A stretch of 64,000 nucleotides of DNA. Source: Siderastrea siderea. Its lineage: Eukaryota > Cnidaria > Anthozoa > Scleractinia > Rhizangiidae. Below, piece after piece: positions 23,044 through 35,053 of the stretch; position 1 is the stretch's first letter, and the number at the start of each line of letters is the position of its first letter. The translations under genes and the position numbers were made by a program. The notes below the pieces were generated by a model, which saw only the letters and a program-made list of their open reading frames with translations, was not told the origin of the DNA and ran no database searches. The stretch covers positions 44,764,186 through 44,828,185 of the forward strand of contig OZ034968.1 of assembly GCA_964030785.1 (NCBI GenBank). Reading direction: 5' to 3'.

Positions 23044-25443
23044 GTGAAAGGAATAATAGCTTTCTCAGTTTATCGTTTGTCTCAACTATAAGAAATGGAA
23101 TGTTATTAAGCTGATTTTCTCATCGAGGAAACTCTAAGCCGGTGCGATAGAAATCAGTGGGGAAGGAAGGGGGGAAGGGGGCCAACTTCTAGGGACTTGT
23201 TCAACTTACTGTTCAGTGTCATGACATGAAATTACTCTACTAATAAACATCGGTGTAAGGGATAAACGACAACTTGGAAATTGCTGTAACTGATTTCCTC
23301 CGCTTTAATTCCGAACTCTTTCAACAGACTAAATGTCACGATGAAAGGTTCGCTACTGGGAACACACACAAAAAAACAGAACAACGAAATGAGAACTGAG
23401 AATAACTACAGATGTAACTACAAAATAAACTTTGATAAATTTTACAAAGTTATTGTATCTTACCGATGGTTTTTAACCGCGGAATACGACTTCAACGGTG
23501 AGTAGACTTCACAAAGACTATAACCAGAAGACTGAATAAAACTGGCTTGCAATTTTGAAATGCGCATAAGCACGCTTATACTTGTCCCTGCGAGATTACG
23601 AAATTACACTATTTTGAGGAACTGTTCCCAACGGGGATTCTGGAAAACAATAAAATATTTTCACGCTGTCCGCAACAATCGGGTTGATTGTTATCGCCCC
23701 ATGTCTCTTTGAATATTTTCTCCTCAGAAATGGTCACAATCGGTATACAAAAAAAAAAGGACCAATAAATTGAATTTATAATTTCTTATGAGGTGGTGGC
23801 TCGCTTTAGCCGATTATTACCTTCTCGTTCAACTACCAGCAGAGGGTGCGGCTTGCTCATAAAGTCTCAAGGACATACTTCACTTCTTGTAGAAAGGTGA
23901 GCTTTGTTACTTTGTCTAAAGCAGGCTTGAAGGTACTTATTTCAGATTGGTTATGGCGAGGTATGGATCTTTTAAAAATCTGAAGCTTACGAGTTGATGG
24001 ATAGCAAATCCTTTTGTTACTTCACGACCTTCAACAAAAATTAAACGTCAACCTTTTGAGTACCCCAGTAAGTTTCTCAGATCAGAAATGTTCATTCTTA
24101 ATTCAGAGGGCCCTAATCTTGTCAGGCCAGGTACTAAGAGAGTGTTTAAACAAGAGTTCTCAAATTTATAGATTCATTCATCACGTTAACTACTGACAAG
24201 AATAATAACTTGACTGCAACGGTTATGTTGATCACCTTTGAGACGCTGTTAGTCATTTAAAACGGCCTTGCATGGCGCCTAGTCACACTTTGTCCCTTAC
24301 TGAAGTAAACAGAACACTCGAAAGCTCATTTACGTTTGCTCAGATCAAGACTGTGAGCATTCGTGATAAAGGTACCAATGTAAATCGAAGCATCCAGTTA
24401 AATTTGCATACTTTCTCGACATATGTAATCTTCTTATGCATGCCACGCTGCAGTGATTTCTGCGGTACAAATTCCTCGTTCCTGAGCTATAAAAAGGTAG
24501 TTCCCAGGAAAGACCAGGGTGAAATACCAATCAACAGTCAACAATCAGTACATCAGTACATCTTGATTGCAATCCCTAGACAATTCTTTTAAAAGCACCC
24601 ACTTTCATGCCTTCATGTTATACAATGGAACCCGTTAATACCGCCATTGTTTCCAATGTATGCGAGCCAGAAAAGTTCACTTGTATTAAAGGGATCAATT
24701 ATGAAAGGAGGCAGGCACATTTGAAGAGAACAGTAACAGAGGAAGGGACCATAAATAAGGCGGAATAACTTTGAAGTACAGTTCAAAGGCATAATTTTTC
24801 CTCTTTCTTTGTCTCACTTGTCTGTTTTTGTCATTGAGGCCGCCAAGTTTTTCAAATGATCGTATTAACGAGACCGTCGGATTAAGGTTTCCAGATAAGA
24901 AAATGTCTGAGATTTTGGCAAGAAGAGAATGGGGATCATGGAAAGAAACTTTGCTAGAATGAAAAAAGAAAGTTTAGCCCTTTAAGGTTTTCTTTCTTGA
25001 AAAGATAGTGGAGCAGCCGGGCATACTTAAATTATTCCTAAAGCTAATTAAATATTACTTAAATATTCAAAACAACATTACGCCTCCTTCTTTGGGTATC
25101 TTTCTCTGTTTCAATCACTGTGGTCACCCTTTATGGATACTTTCCTTCTTTGATACATATTTTGCTCCCAATGCTCGTTTTTAAATCTAAACCGGACTTA
25201 ACGTGACAGGCATTCTAAATATTCATTAGCGGGGCTTACAATTCATGAGCTTCACTACATTTCTCATGCATTCGTCCATGAGCTTCTTTCGATACTGCAG
25301 ATTTTAATTTCACTTCTTTGGTATACATTTCCTGAATTAATCGTTTTCAAACCAAAAGAAAACAACTGGAAATCACGTGACACGCTAAACGCCAAAACTT
25401 TCATGGACAATCGGAAGTTCGAAGGCTGGGTGGTTCCGGCCAG

Positions 25444-25555
25444 GCCCCAGTTGTTCAAAAGGTGGATAGCGCTATCCACTGGATAAATCTCTATCCAGTG
25501 GATAACCCAATTGGTTTCCCTAATAATAAATCCAGTGGATAGCGCTATCCACCTT
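25444..25555. mobile_element. Palindromic MITE (AGGTGGATAGCGCTATCC family)
   Basis: Starts cccagttgttcaaaaggtgg and ends ..gctatccacctt, with gtggatagcgctatccac and ccagtggata repeated in both directions. A related degenerate copy is at ~54125-54240 (ggttgttcaaag .. ccctatccagcgg). Non-coding. Confidence 0.62.
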
Positions 25556-25556
25556 T

Positions 25557-25676
25557 AACAATTATTCTACGAGGGCGCGCTGGATATCAAATGATTAGAA
25601 CTACGCGCCTCGTTGGTTATGTATCATTCGATAGAATGATAGTTCTAATCGGCAATCCCGAGTAGAATAATTGTTT
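25557..25676. mobile_element. Short MITE (AACAATTATTCTACGAG ends)
   Basis: Inverted ends aacaattattctac / gtagaataattgtt with an inner tgattagaac / gttctaatc pair. Same class as 16076-16188. Confidence 0.55.
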
Positions 25677-27560
25677 TATTAAAAACTTAACCACTATTAA
25701 AAAAAAAACAAGAAAGAACGGGAAAAAAAGAGAAAAGAAATTTAAACGGAACAAGAATCGATCACATGACTGAACGAAAAAGGCGCCAAAACCTTGCCAA
25801 GTGTTGCAGCGTTTCACTGCAAAGCTGAATGAATCAATGAAAACTGCTCGAGAGGGAAAAATTTAGCACGAGTTTTGGAAAAAAAAACTTTTAATTATTG
25901 ACTCTGAAATATGAAACATTGTTGTAATCATCGTTCAAAGCGGATTGAAGCTGTACAATTTCACCATATAAGCTGCTGGAGTTGAAACTGAGCAAGCTTG
26001 TAATCTGTTCGCACAACGGAGCCATCATGTACGTGTCTGATCGAACTGAAGACAGAACAAATTTGAACTTCAAGAGATAATTTCTATGCACTTCAGAAGG
26101 AACATTACTGTAGCGAGGAACATTAGAATTCACCATCATAGTTTGTTAAACGCAAAGCGCAAAATGCAGTTGTTCTCAGTTTAGAGGTTGCGGACGGAAT
26201 GGTAAAAACAACGTTCAAACGACTGGAAAAGCGATTCAACTCCGTTTACATGGCATCCGATTTCTATCTGAGCATCTCGACCTGTTGGAACACAGAGCTA
26301 CAAGGAGTGCAGGTAAACCAGTACCAATTTTGCGTGTTAAAGCCGAAAAAAAATCTCGCCCTTCCTTCCTTCTTGGAAGTTTGCAGCTGTATTTTTTTAG
26401 TAACTTACTTCGTTAGATTGCTTCATGATTTTCGAACCGACTCGCCATGAATATTAAATGCGCCTACCCCATCTCACCGTGTTTTATTTTGTGTCTCTGT
26501 CTTGATATTTTGAAGTGGAAAACCTTCCTGATAAAACCTTAAATTTCTATTTCTGCACAGTTCCTTCAAACAATTTTGACTTGTATTAGACGACGCTGTT
26601 GGTGATGCTTGTTAGTGACGCTGTTGGAATTTCTCAGTGCTCAATTTAAATTCGCTGCTAAGTGATTTTTCTCGTCCATTTAACTCGCCGGGTTGCTCGC
26701 GAGGAAAATCTTTCAGATCACTTTGTTGTTGAGTGTTCATTGACCATTTTTGGTCGCAGCAGGTATATGATCTGATAGCCTAGCTCCGTTCAGCAAATCA
26801 AAATGATAGAAATCCAACATACCTAGTCTAGTTTTTAATAAATAATAATATCTGCACGGTGAAGAGTTGTTTTTGGAATGAAAGTTCACACTACATTGTC
26901 TCTCTCCACTGAGGTGTAAATATAAATGGGTAAAGGCCGAATCGTCAGAGAAACGTAACAAATTGCTGGGGGGAGGAGGGTGTAACCCCGCGATGGACTT
27001 ACAAAATTCCATACGGGGGGGGGGGGGGAGGGAGGAGTAGTAACACTCGTCCGTAATTACCTCACGTTCAAGCTCCGGCGATTGTGACCCGCTTGGCTTG
27101 TGAAGAGTTCACCTTGGCCTACCTTTACATACATGGGCGGAAATTAATGCAGGCTTGTGCCAATGTACTAAGAAATTTGCCCACGAAACCGCAATTTGCA
27201 ATCAAGAAGGCCTCGCGAATTTCCCTAGCACCATACGATACATATTGATTCCTCTTGAAGTATGATCATGATCGCCTATGCGATTAAATCACTTGATTTC
27301 AGCCAGCCATTATCAGTCTTTCTTTGATCTGGCATCTGCCTCAGTTCTATGACAATATTAATTTTTCAATTTCAAGTTTCATTTTGTCAGTATTTCCTGT
27401 GCGATGAATAGAGGATATTGCACGGCGGCTTGAAGATATGAATTTTGTTTTCGAGTGGTGAAAACAATGTTTTACGAAAGTGGGCAGCAAGTGAGTAAAA
27501 TATTGCTATTCAAAGTTCATTTGAATTGGTAATATGGTCCCTGGAGATCTGAATAATGAG

Positions 27561-27568
27561 TATATAAA
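27561..27568 (+). promoter_or_regulatory. TATA-like box (TATATAAA)
   Basis: TATATAAA lies 93 nt before the ATG of the short ORF at 27654, in the part of copy B not shared with A. It could be a real promoter or an AT-rich coincidence. Confidence 0.3.
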
Positions 27569-27653
27569 GAAAATACATGCCCCACCCATCTACTTCACTC
27601 GAGTCCTCGACAAGGTCGGTCATCTTGGATTGTCTTGAAACCCGACTCACTTT

Positions 27654-27890
27654 ATGGCTGATGAACAAGATCCTCGTCTGGCACAAGTTGGCGAAGTTGC
27701 TCGAGTGGTTCAAGATGCTGTAGTTCAGCCAGCTCCGGGGGCTGTTCCAGATGCACCTGAGCAGGTAGCCACCAACGTCCCAGGGCAAGTTAACGAGGTA
27801 TTTCTCGAGTATTTTTTGGTCGCTTTTGTGGGTAGCTCTATGTCCTCTTGGCGTTATTTCTCTATATTACTGGATTGGACTTTCGTGTAG
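27654..27890 (+). CDS. Short ORF of unknown function after a TATA-like box
   Basis: A 78-codon ORF starts MADEQDPRLAQVGEVARVV and is rich in Ala, Val, Pro, Glu and Gln for ~46 residues, unlike the surrounding noise ORFs; the composition then changes to an F/S/W-rich tail starting at a GT (gaggtattt), so the coding exon may stop there. The start could be that of a retroelement gag or of a captured gene; no domain is recognised. A tandem array follows. Confidence 0.25.
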   Translation: MADEQDPRLAQVGEVARVVQDAVVQPAPGAVPDAPEQVATNVPGQVNEVFLEYFLVAFVGSSMSSWRYFSILLDWTFV

Positions 27891-27984
27891 GCGTTTTTTT
27901 CCTTCTTTGTACTGTTTCCTTTTGAATTTTTAGGTTTTGAACTCATTAAGTTTCATATCAAAGTAATTTTGAGTTTGAGCTACG

Positions 27985-28295
27985 CCTACTTGCCTGTGTG
28001 GTATGCAGTTAATTACTGAAACAATGCCTGTGTGGCTTGTTTGTGAGCATAAAGAATCGTTTTATAGATTGCCAGCAGTTTTAAATATTATTTGAACGTC
28101 TAACGTCAGTTATTCATTTTGAGGAGTTTGCCTGTGGGGCCGAGAATTTGTATGGAATTTTGCCTGTGTGGCCGAGAATGAAGTTTAACTCTTGCCTGTG
28201 TGGCTGAGCATGAAGTTTGTTCTTGCCTGTGTGGCCAAAAAAATGAAATTTAACTTTTGCCTGGGTGGCCGAGAATGAAATTTGGCTCTCCTTTT
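27985..28295 (+). repeat. TTGCCTGTGTGGCCGAGAATGAA minisatellite-like array
   Basis: At least seven variants of gcctgtgtggc occur in about 310 bp, the last five spaced ~30-35 bp and followed by gagaatgaa(g/a)ttt. The spacing is irregular in the first half. Non-coding. Confidence 0.75.
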
Positions 28296-29933
28296 GTTTT
28301 TTTTGATGGCCAGAGGTGTGACTTTGCTGTTCGAAACATTAAAGCAACTAGACAACCCATTGATGCCGAATGCTAGTCCTTCGCAGGGCTGTTCGGTTTG
28401 CCTAGTGGTCCGTTGGTACACAACCCATTTATACATCAGGGTTTAGAGAGAGACAAATTAGTTTTCTTGTCCAAGGAAACAATAAGTGCAATTTAGAGAT
28501 GACCTTTTAACCCCGACCTTCTAATCTTTCATTCGGAAGTTCGATGCACCGAACCACATCATCACCGTGCTTTAACAGATGCGTGATTTGGAGGGAAACC
28601 ATTATCTGCGCAAGAATTATAAAGAGATACAAAAGAAACCACTGAGTAGTATATAGGGCACAGGGGAAAATAAAGCCCATGTGGAATAGTGGAAAGGAAG
28701 AGAGGAAAGAGAAAAACCAGTTTTTCTTCCCTTCGTCCTTTGCGCGCCCCTACTCCTCCCCCTGCACCGGCGTCCTCAAAACCTTTCAAGGGAGCCTCTG
28801 TGGAGGTGCAGAGATGGAAACAATAAAAACGAAAAAGAAGAAGAATGAATGTTCAACACATCTATGCGTAATTTGTCTCCCAGCGGTTTTAGTGACAGTT
28901 GTAAATCCAAAACCAAGTGAATCACATTTGGCAAATCAAGAGAAATGCAAATAGCGTAATGAAAGAGCTCACGACCGAGGCAATAACGAAATGCACCTGG
29001 TGCCAAACGCGAGAAACCTTTTTTGTTTAGCAACCATTTTTCACACCCAAAATTTACCATTAAAATCTTCGTTAAACAGACACCTCGCTGCTTCTAGAAG
29101 AAAAAAAGAAAATAGCTAAAAATAAGAGTTCTGCGGCCAAAATGCAGCCTTAATTCGGTTTCGAAACTTTGGTTGAATTTGTTCTTGGCTGTAACGTAGG
29201 GTTGCACTAGTGAACGTCCACTGAACCTCAAAAAAACGTCTTAGCCACCTGTAACTTGGATGTCTTGTTAGCCACAGGCGATGAAACATTACTACAGGGC
29301 CTATTAAGTTGGTGAGTACCCTGAAACAATGATACCATCGTTCGTTGCCACGCTCTATAATGTTTTCTGAACGGGTGACATTGCATTTTCAATGTTACCG
29401 AATTCGCTGACATCTTGTTCAGTATTAGCCTCAGGCGTGGTAATATTGCCACGGGGCTTAAGTCAGTCATTGAATACCCTAACAAAATGACACCCATCGT
29501 TTTCCCTACGCTCTGTTATTTGTTCCAAACGCGTGAAATGCGTTTCAATTTTAGGGAATTACTTAGTTAACCCTTTTTTGGTCGACTGGAGTTGGTGAAC
29601 TGTACTAGCTTTCCAAGTTAGGATCGTCTTTGGATTTCAACGAGATTGTTTGCTTAACAAAATTTATAGAGGATGGTTAAGCTACTCTTGGCTGTTTGCT
29701 TTTAAAAATAACAAGCAAGCAAACTTGAAAGCAGCGTGAATGAAGTAAGTGTTCCCACTGATCAGTAAGTGTCAGCCTGAAAAATTTTCTAAGGTTAACG
29801 AATGTGTCATGAACAACGAGACACAACGAGCAACAACTGATTGCGGTAAACTACTTCTGTCGTGTCCACGAGCCATTTAATTTAAACTGGCATATTCCGT
29901 AATCCTATAGCTAGCAAATCTCTTTTGTCTTAA

Positions 29934-30442
29934 AGTGGTACTATGATCAAAAAATCACTTTTATTTTTTCTTCGGATTTCGAAACTATGTTTGTTAAACA
30001 CTCCTCAAGCGAAATTATAAGCCTTAATTTTGAGAAGAAGACCGTTAATTTAAACTGCACTTTTCCGTTTTAATGGTCCGCCATTATTACACCAGAAAGG
30101 ATACAATGACGTCCTACACTCAAGAGCTGTAGAATGTAGTGTGTGAACGCGGCTTACAAATTATGCAAAACACGAGTTTGAGAGTGTGAAAGCTTAAAAC
30201 TCCCGTGCTGCATACTAAATAAGGCACTTTCACACACACTGCATTCTAAAACTCGTGAGTGAATGATGTCATTCTGTCCTTTCTGGTGTAATAATGGCGG
30301 ACTATTAAATCGGAAAATTGCAGTTTAAATAAACAGTCTTCTTGTCGAAATTAAGGCTTAAAGTTTCGCTTGGGGAGTGTTTAGTAAACAAAGTTTCGAA
30401 ATCCGAAGAAAAAATAAGTGATTTTTTGATCGTAGTACCACT
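29934..30442. mobile_element. 509-bp foldback element with TTAA duplication
   Basis: TIRs start AGTGGTACTATGATC and run about 190 bp (with moderate mismatches), flanked by TTAA at 29930-29933 and 30443-30446. TTAA is the target of piggyBac and Kolobok elements; the ends do not start CCC as in most piggyBacs, so Kolobok-like is favoured. No transposase. Confidence 0.72.
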
Positions 30443-30948
30443 TTAAAGAGAGAGAGTTTTTCTGTGGTGCTTGGTCATTTTGTAAATTAAAATAAGCTGT
30501 ATTAATTGAATGCACTAAAATTAAAGCTAAAGTAGCCTTTCTCCTCTCATTTTAGGTTAAGTTTTGTGGTGACAAATCGACCTTACTTAGAATTTTTCTC
30601 CCTCAACAAGTATGTTTTATTTGATGCTCTACTATTTTTCGATCTTACCACGTCGACCCCATGTTGTAGGCTTTCATTATCTTACCGTTTTAGGCCGGCT
30701 CTTTGGTTCTTCCTGATGAAAATGTGTGAAAGACAAAGACTGAGACATCTGGAACGTTAGACTAATATCAGTTATAGTACAACACAAAATTTTGGCGTGC
30801 ATCCGTTGGTCGAAATCGATCACGTGACGCGATAGTGTCTCTCCTCAGCGGGCGCCTATCAGCGCATAGTGCCTGTGTTTGGCAATTTTCGCTCAAAATT
30901 TAGCGTTGTACAATAAAAACAATAGAGTGCTTCTGTCTCAGGCCCCAT

Positions 30949-31050
30949 GTGTGACAGGTTCCCTCGGAAATTTGATGTTCAAACTTTATATAAGCCCTCG
31001 AACGTAACATTTGTTGTGAACATCAAATTTCCTCGGGCAACCTATCACAC
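30949..31050. repeat. Foldback of ~33-bp arms
   Basis: gtgtgacaggttccctcgga and onward is inverted at 31018-31050, around a loop containing ctttatataag. A few mismatches. Confidence 0.55.
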
Positions 31051-33160
31051 GATTGTGCCTTCGAGAGAGGAAATCTATTGTTTAAATAGGATAGATCTTC
31101 CGATTTGCTGTGGATGTTACGAATAATTACACGTGGTAATAACACATCTTAAGTCACTCGATAACGTGACATATGAAGTACTTACACAAATTTGGCCTGA
31201 ATACTGTTGATTAATTAATCTTGGGGTTTTTTTGTTATAAGATAGAACAAAGTTTTTAAATAATAAAAATATATGATAAACGTAAGTAAAAGAATTATGT
31301 ATTAGGCAACTGCTCGAAACGCCCTGCTATCGATGTGAAAACCAGTTTGCATCTAGACTAAGAGGAAGACACGATCTGATATGTTTCAAACTAGTGTTAG
31401 AAATAGAGAAAGAGAAAAGGTGTTATTGATAAACTAATTATAAGCCAACATTGTGTTGTAAGAGACAGCAACAGAAACAATTTATTTGCAACATTGGATT
31501 TAAATGTTGACAAAGAAACTAAAAAGGCTACTTGACTGCAAAGGCTGCTCGATTCTTTTAGGTGCCAACTAATTAAAAATGTTTCCTTAGCAACCGTTTT
31601 ACTATCGTGCGGAATGACGACCTTATGTTTGCTGCAGATATTAAAACCTAGAAATATATCATTGGCTCACAGTTTCTCCATTTTTTTGGTTTGTGTTTTT
31701 CTGTTGGTTTGCGTTTTTCTGTTGGACGTTAAAGGAAATATTTCCTCCTGTTTCTTTCACCAACATGCCTGGCACGTGATTATCATGAATCTCTAGAGAT
31801 ACCGGGCCGTGAACAACCAATACATTTATCGACCTTGTTAACATAATAGCCTTCTTAGGTGATATAGATCTAGGCATAGCAAGTAAAGGCGAACGGTGGT
31901 GAGTTTACAAAGTTCCATTCTGATGCCGTTATGTTAAGGCAGACTTGTGAACAATTTTAGTCATTAACCGGAGAACCTGCTAGCAATTTTAAGCTCTGTC
32001 TTTCAGCAACAGAGTATACATGTTATCAACATTTTAATTTGTTTGTATTTACATATTCAGTTTCTTTAGGAGTGCTTATTTATATGCTCAGCGATGTGCT
32101 AACACCAAAGCTGTTGCTTTACTTCAAATCATCGAATTTTATTCGATTTTTTTCGCACTTCCTTCTTGTTTGCAGCTTTGTTGGTGTCTGTCGCCGTCGA
32201 TTCTATAGCAGGTACTTTAAATACGTTGTCAACAAACTTTAGCTGTAAGAGAATAATATCTGAGGCGCCCTCAATCGAGGAAATACAGCCTTGGCGGCCA
32301 TTAAATTTGCGGGGCTGGTACTCTAACTTCGGCCGTTTCAATAAGATAGATTTGACCTGGTCGGGATCTTAACAACAGCCGTAACTATATCCACTACTAT
32401 ACAATAAAACATCACAATAAATACGGATTAACGAACGAAATTTGATACGCAGCGAGCGGACGACTAGATGTGAGGCAGAAGATATTGCTAAGTCAAGCTT
32501 AACCAAGAAAAAAACTAGAAGCCAAAGAAACTTATTTCAGACCACATAAAATACGTGTTGTGGGTTTCAATATGACTTTATTTTATCGGGTTTCTATTAG
32601 GTTTAAGAAAGTTTAACCCGCTTGTAAACAGACGACACTTACAGGCGACGATCAAAAGGCCCTCCAGCATGCTCCAGGCAATCTCATGTGGCATATGACG
32701 AGACAATAAAAAGCAATTTCCCTCCCTCATTCAGCTGAGACTGAGTGGTCGTTCGTTCATTATATTGTTTTATTTTGTGGAAGTAACGTTGCAAAAGATT
32801 CAGCGCTGGAAGAATTACTTTTCCAAACGTTTGCTTTCGGTCTCTGCTTTCAGTCTCTGTCTTTATTTATAAAATTATAGCATAAAGATGTTTCAGATCC
32901 GATCAACTGGAAAAGATGCATCTCCAATCATAGTTAATCCTCTCTACCAACTATGCTCCAATTCACATTTTTCTTATGCGCACATTTCTTCTATGGGTCC
33001 ATATTCCAAAGTCCCACTGTGTTCGATGTTTATTGATATCCACTTTTATACAAAATCTCAATCGAAAAATCTAACCAAGTACAATGTAATTGAGTTTTTA
33101 TTTTTTCGTAATCGCTGAAGTTGTTTTTTCTGTTGCAGTGTGGTAGACGACCAATCTATC
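31051..33160. other. Spacer before DIPK1 copy 2
   Basis: No gene recognised. The 5' UTR exon and promoter of the following gene should lie here: coding exon 1 is preceded by an acceptor (ttctgttgcag at 33128-33138). Confidence 0.4.
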
Positions 33161-35053
33161 ATGGCCGCCCGGAAACTGACAGCTTTCACAGGAGCACTTG
33201 TTGTCGTCCTTGTTATACCATTTATGTATCACAGGCATTCAAAGTGTAACATGCCTTCAGTAGTTAACCATTTAGTGAGTAAAACACCACTACTTCAAAG
33301 TTGGATAGTTATTTTCTGTAGCCTCAATATCTAAATGGCTCTCTCTTGGGCAGAGTTGAACATTTCTAGTTTAAGACTGGACATAGACGAGCCGTAGACT
33401 ACAAAGACCACATCTCAGAGTCTAACGAATTATGCTAATCGCACTTGTCCTTCTTTAAAACTGGTTTAGACACGGCTTCTACAAAGCCTTTTTAAGCTTG
33501 GTTTAAACAATCGGCCCCTTCATATCTTGCCTTTTTAGCTGACGTCAGTCCTCCAGTTAATTATCGGTACTTCCCGTTTTCGGGTGGATATTTTCCTGAT
33601 CAGGACTTGACCAGGAAAATATCCACCCAAACCGTTTTAATGCTTAGATCTTTGCTTGTAATAATATTTGGCCATTGCATCCAAAAGAAGTTTGCGATAA
33701 TGGACCCTAACTGTGATAAACCTTGTATTTTTCTACTTTTTTATTGATCAATTTTCCGTGTAAAGTAGGAAATATTTGTTGATATTTATTATCAATTATT
33801 TGCCTTCCCTCCCGTTACTGTTTCAGTGTTCAGCATATAAAGCAGGAAATGTATCAGGACCACTGTGCTCTGATCTTTGTGAAAGGAACAACATCCATCT
33901 TGGACAGTGTCTCTCTTCAGTACCTGAAAAGAAGATTTACGATGGACACTGGGGAGGAAACCAAGTCATACTTAAAGTTAATATGAGCTGGTTTGAGGAA
34001 TTTGAAAAACGCGAGAAAGTAATTGACAATGACGCAATGGCATCATATACGAATGATGTTTCATCCAGGGTGAGAACTTTGTTTGGTGATTGTCCACGAT
34101 GCAGTGAACTTACATCTCTTTTACTGTCGCTCGGCGATGGTGACGATGACGGAACAGTGACAATCTCAGAGACCAGGACATTCATTTCTTTACTGCAGCA
34201 GATGGAACCCATGATGATGATGACCTTAAATGAGAGCAAGCATACCGTGGATTTCTATGGATATTGCGGTGGATTGTACGTACTTGAGAAAGTACCTTTC
34301 ATTGCATCTAAAATGTTTTTAGACACCTGGGAGTTGCTAGATCTTTCATTTCTCCCCGATGCATTTGAGCCGCTACAGGATACGATTAATCACTACGGAG
34401 GAAAGATTTTAAACGTTGCCACCTATTCTGTGCAATATTCTAGTGCCATTTTGAATAATTATCTGGATTTGACAGGGTGCTCAATTTTTAGGGCCGTCTT
34501 TCCAGTGCATGTGACAAGTAAACGTGAAAGATTTGACGTCGCTTATTCAATGCTGGATGCAATATTGGACGTGTCAGACAACCCGTACGGCTTGGTACAG
34601 TCTTGTGATGGACATTTGGGAAATTATGGCATCACCAAAAACTCACTCGTTAAAATCATTGATCTCGATGAGACGTACCCTCACGTTTTCTTAAAGACGC
34701 GTCTTGAGCAGAAAAATTGCAAATCTGACTCCGACTGCTGGATAGGGATCTCGGAGGTCTGTTGCTCAACCTGTAACAGAAGCACCGGACATTGCACATC
34801 ACAGTTTCAATACCAGGACTTACACGTTGTCTGCGAAGATATTTTCCATGATATTTTTAGAGACCCTAACATCCCAGAACCACAAGGATGCAACAATACC
34901 ACCTATCTGACAAAAGCTATTAGGAAGCTTAGTGTGTTTTGCAGTAAGCTACCAGTGGTGTACTCAGTTGAAGAGTTGAAGCGTGACATCCAAACTGTGA
35001 AAAAGAGGCTCAGATCTATAGAAATTAGGTCCACAGGGAACTGTTCAGATTAA
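33161..35053 (+). CDS. DIPK1: FAM69/DIPK1-type divergent protein kinase, copy 2 (446 aa)
   Basis: Same two-exon architecture as the minus-strand copy. Exon 1, 33161-33274, gives a 38-residue start with a hydrophobic anchor (GALVVVLVIPF) and the shared SKCNMP word; donor ttta|gtgagt. Exon 2, 33827-35053, follows ctgtttcag; phase 0. Shared features: CSDLCERNNIHLGQC, VILKV lysine, EF-hand-like loop (DGDDDGTVTISE), CDGHLGNYG and a DLD metal motif, followed by ETYP where copy 1 has LMFP. In the loop before HLGNYG the residue is G where copy 1 has L. The C-terminal third has extra cysteine differences from copy 1. The frame is open throughout and the motifs are conserved, so it is probably functional. 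Membership in the family is firm; substrate unknown. Confidence 0.9.
33573..33628. repeat. Intronic hairpin
   Basis: gggtggatattttcctg is followed after a short loop by its reverse complement caggaaaatatccaccc, in the intron of DIPK1 copy 2. Confidence 0.7.

Larger units (their letters stand above)
23815..29750 (+). repeat. Long duplicated block, copy B
   Basis: Partner of copy A. It preserves the pre-insertion state at ~24650 but has gained a different pair of MITEs at 25444-25676, where A instead has the 16076-16188 MITE. Its private segment 27512-28309 has a TATA-like box, a short ORF and a tandem array. It has a 27-bp segment (~24413-24440) missing from A between short tgca repeats. Confidence 0.8.
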
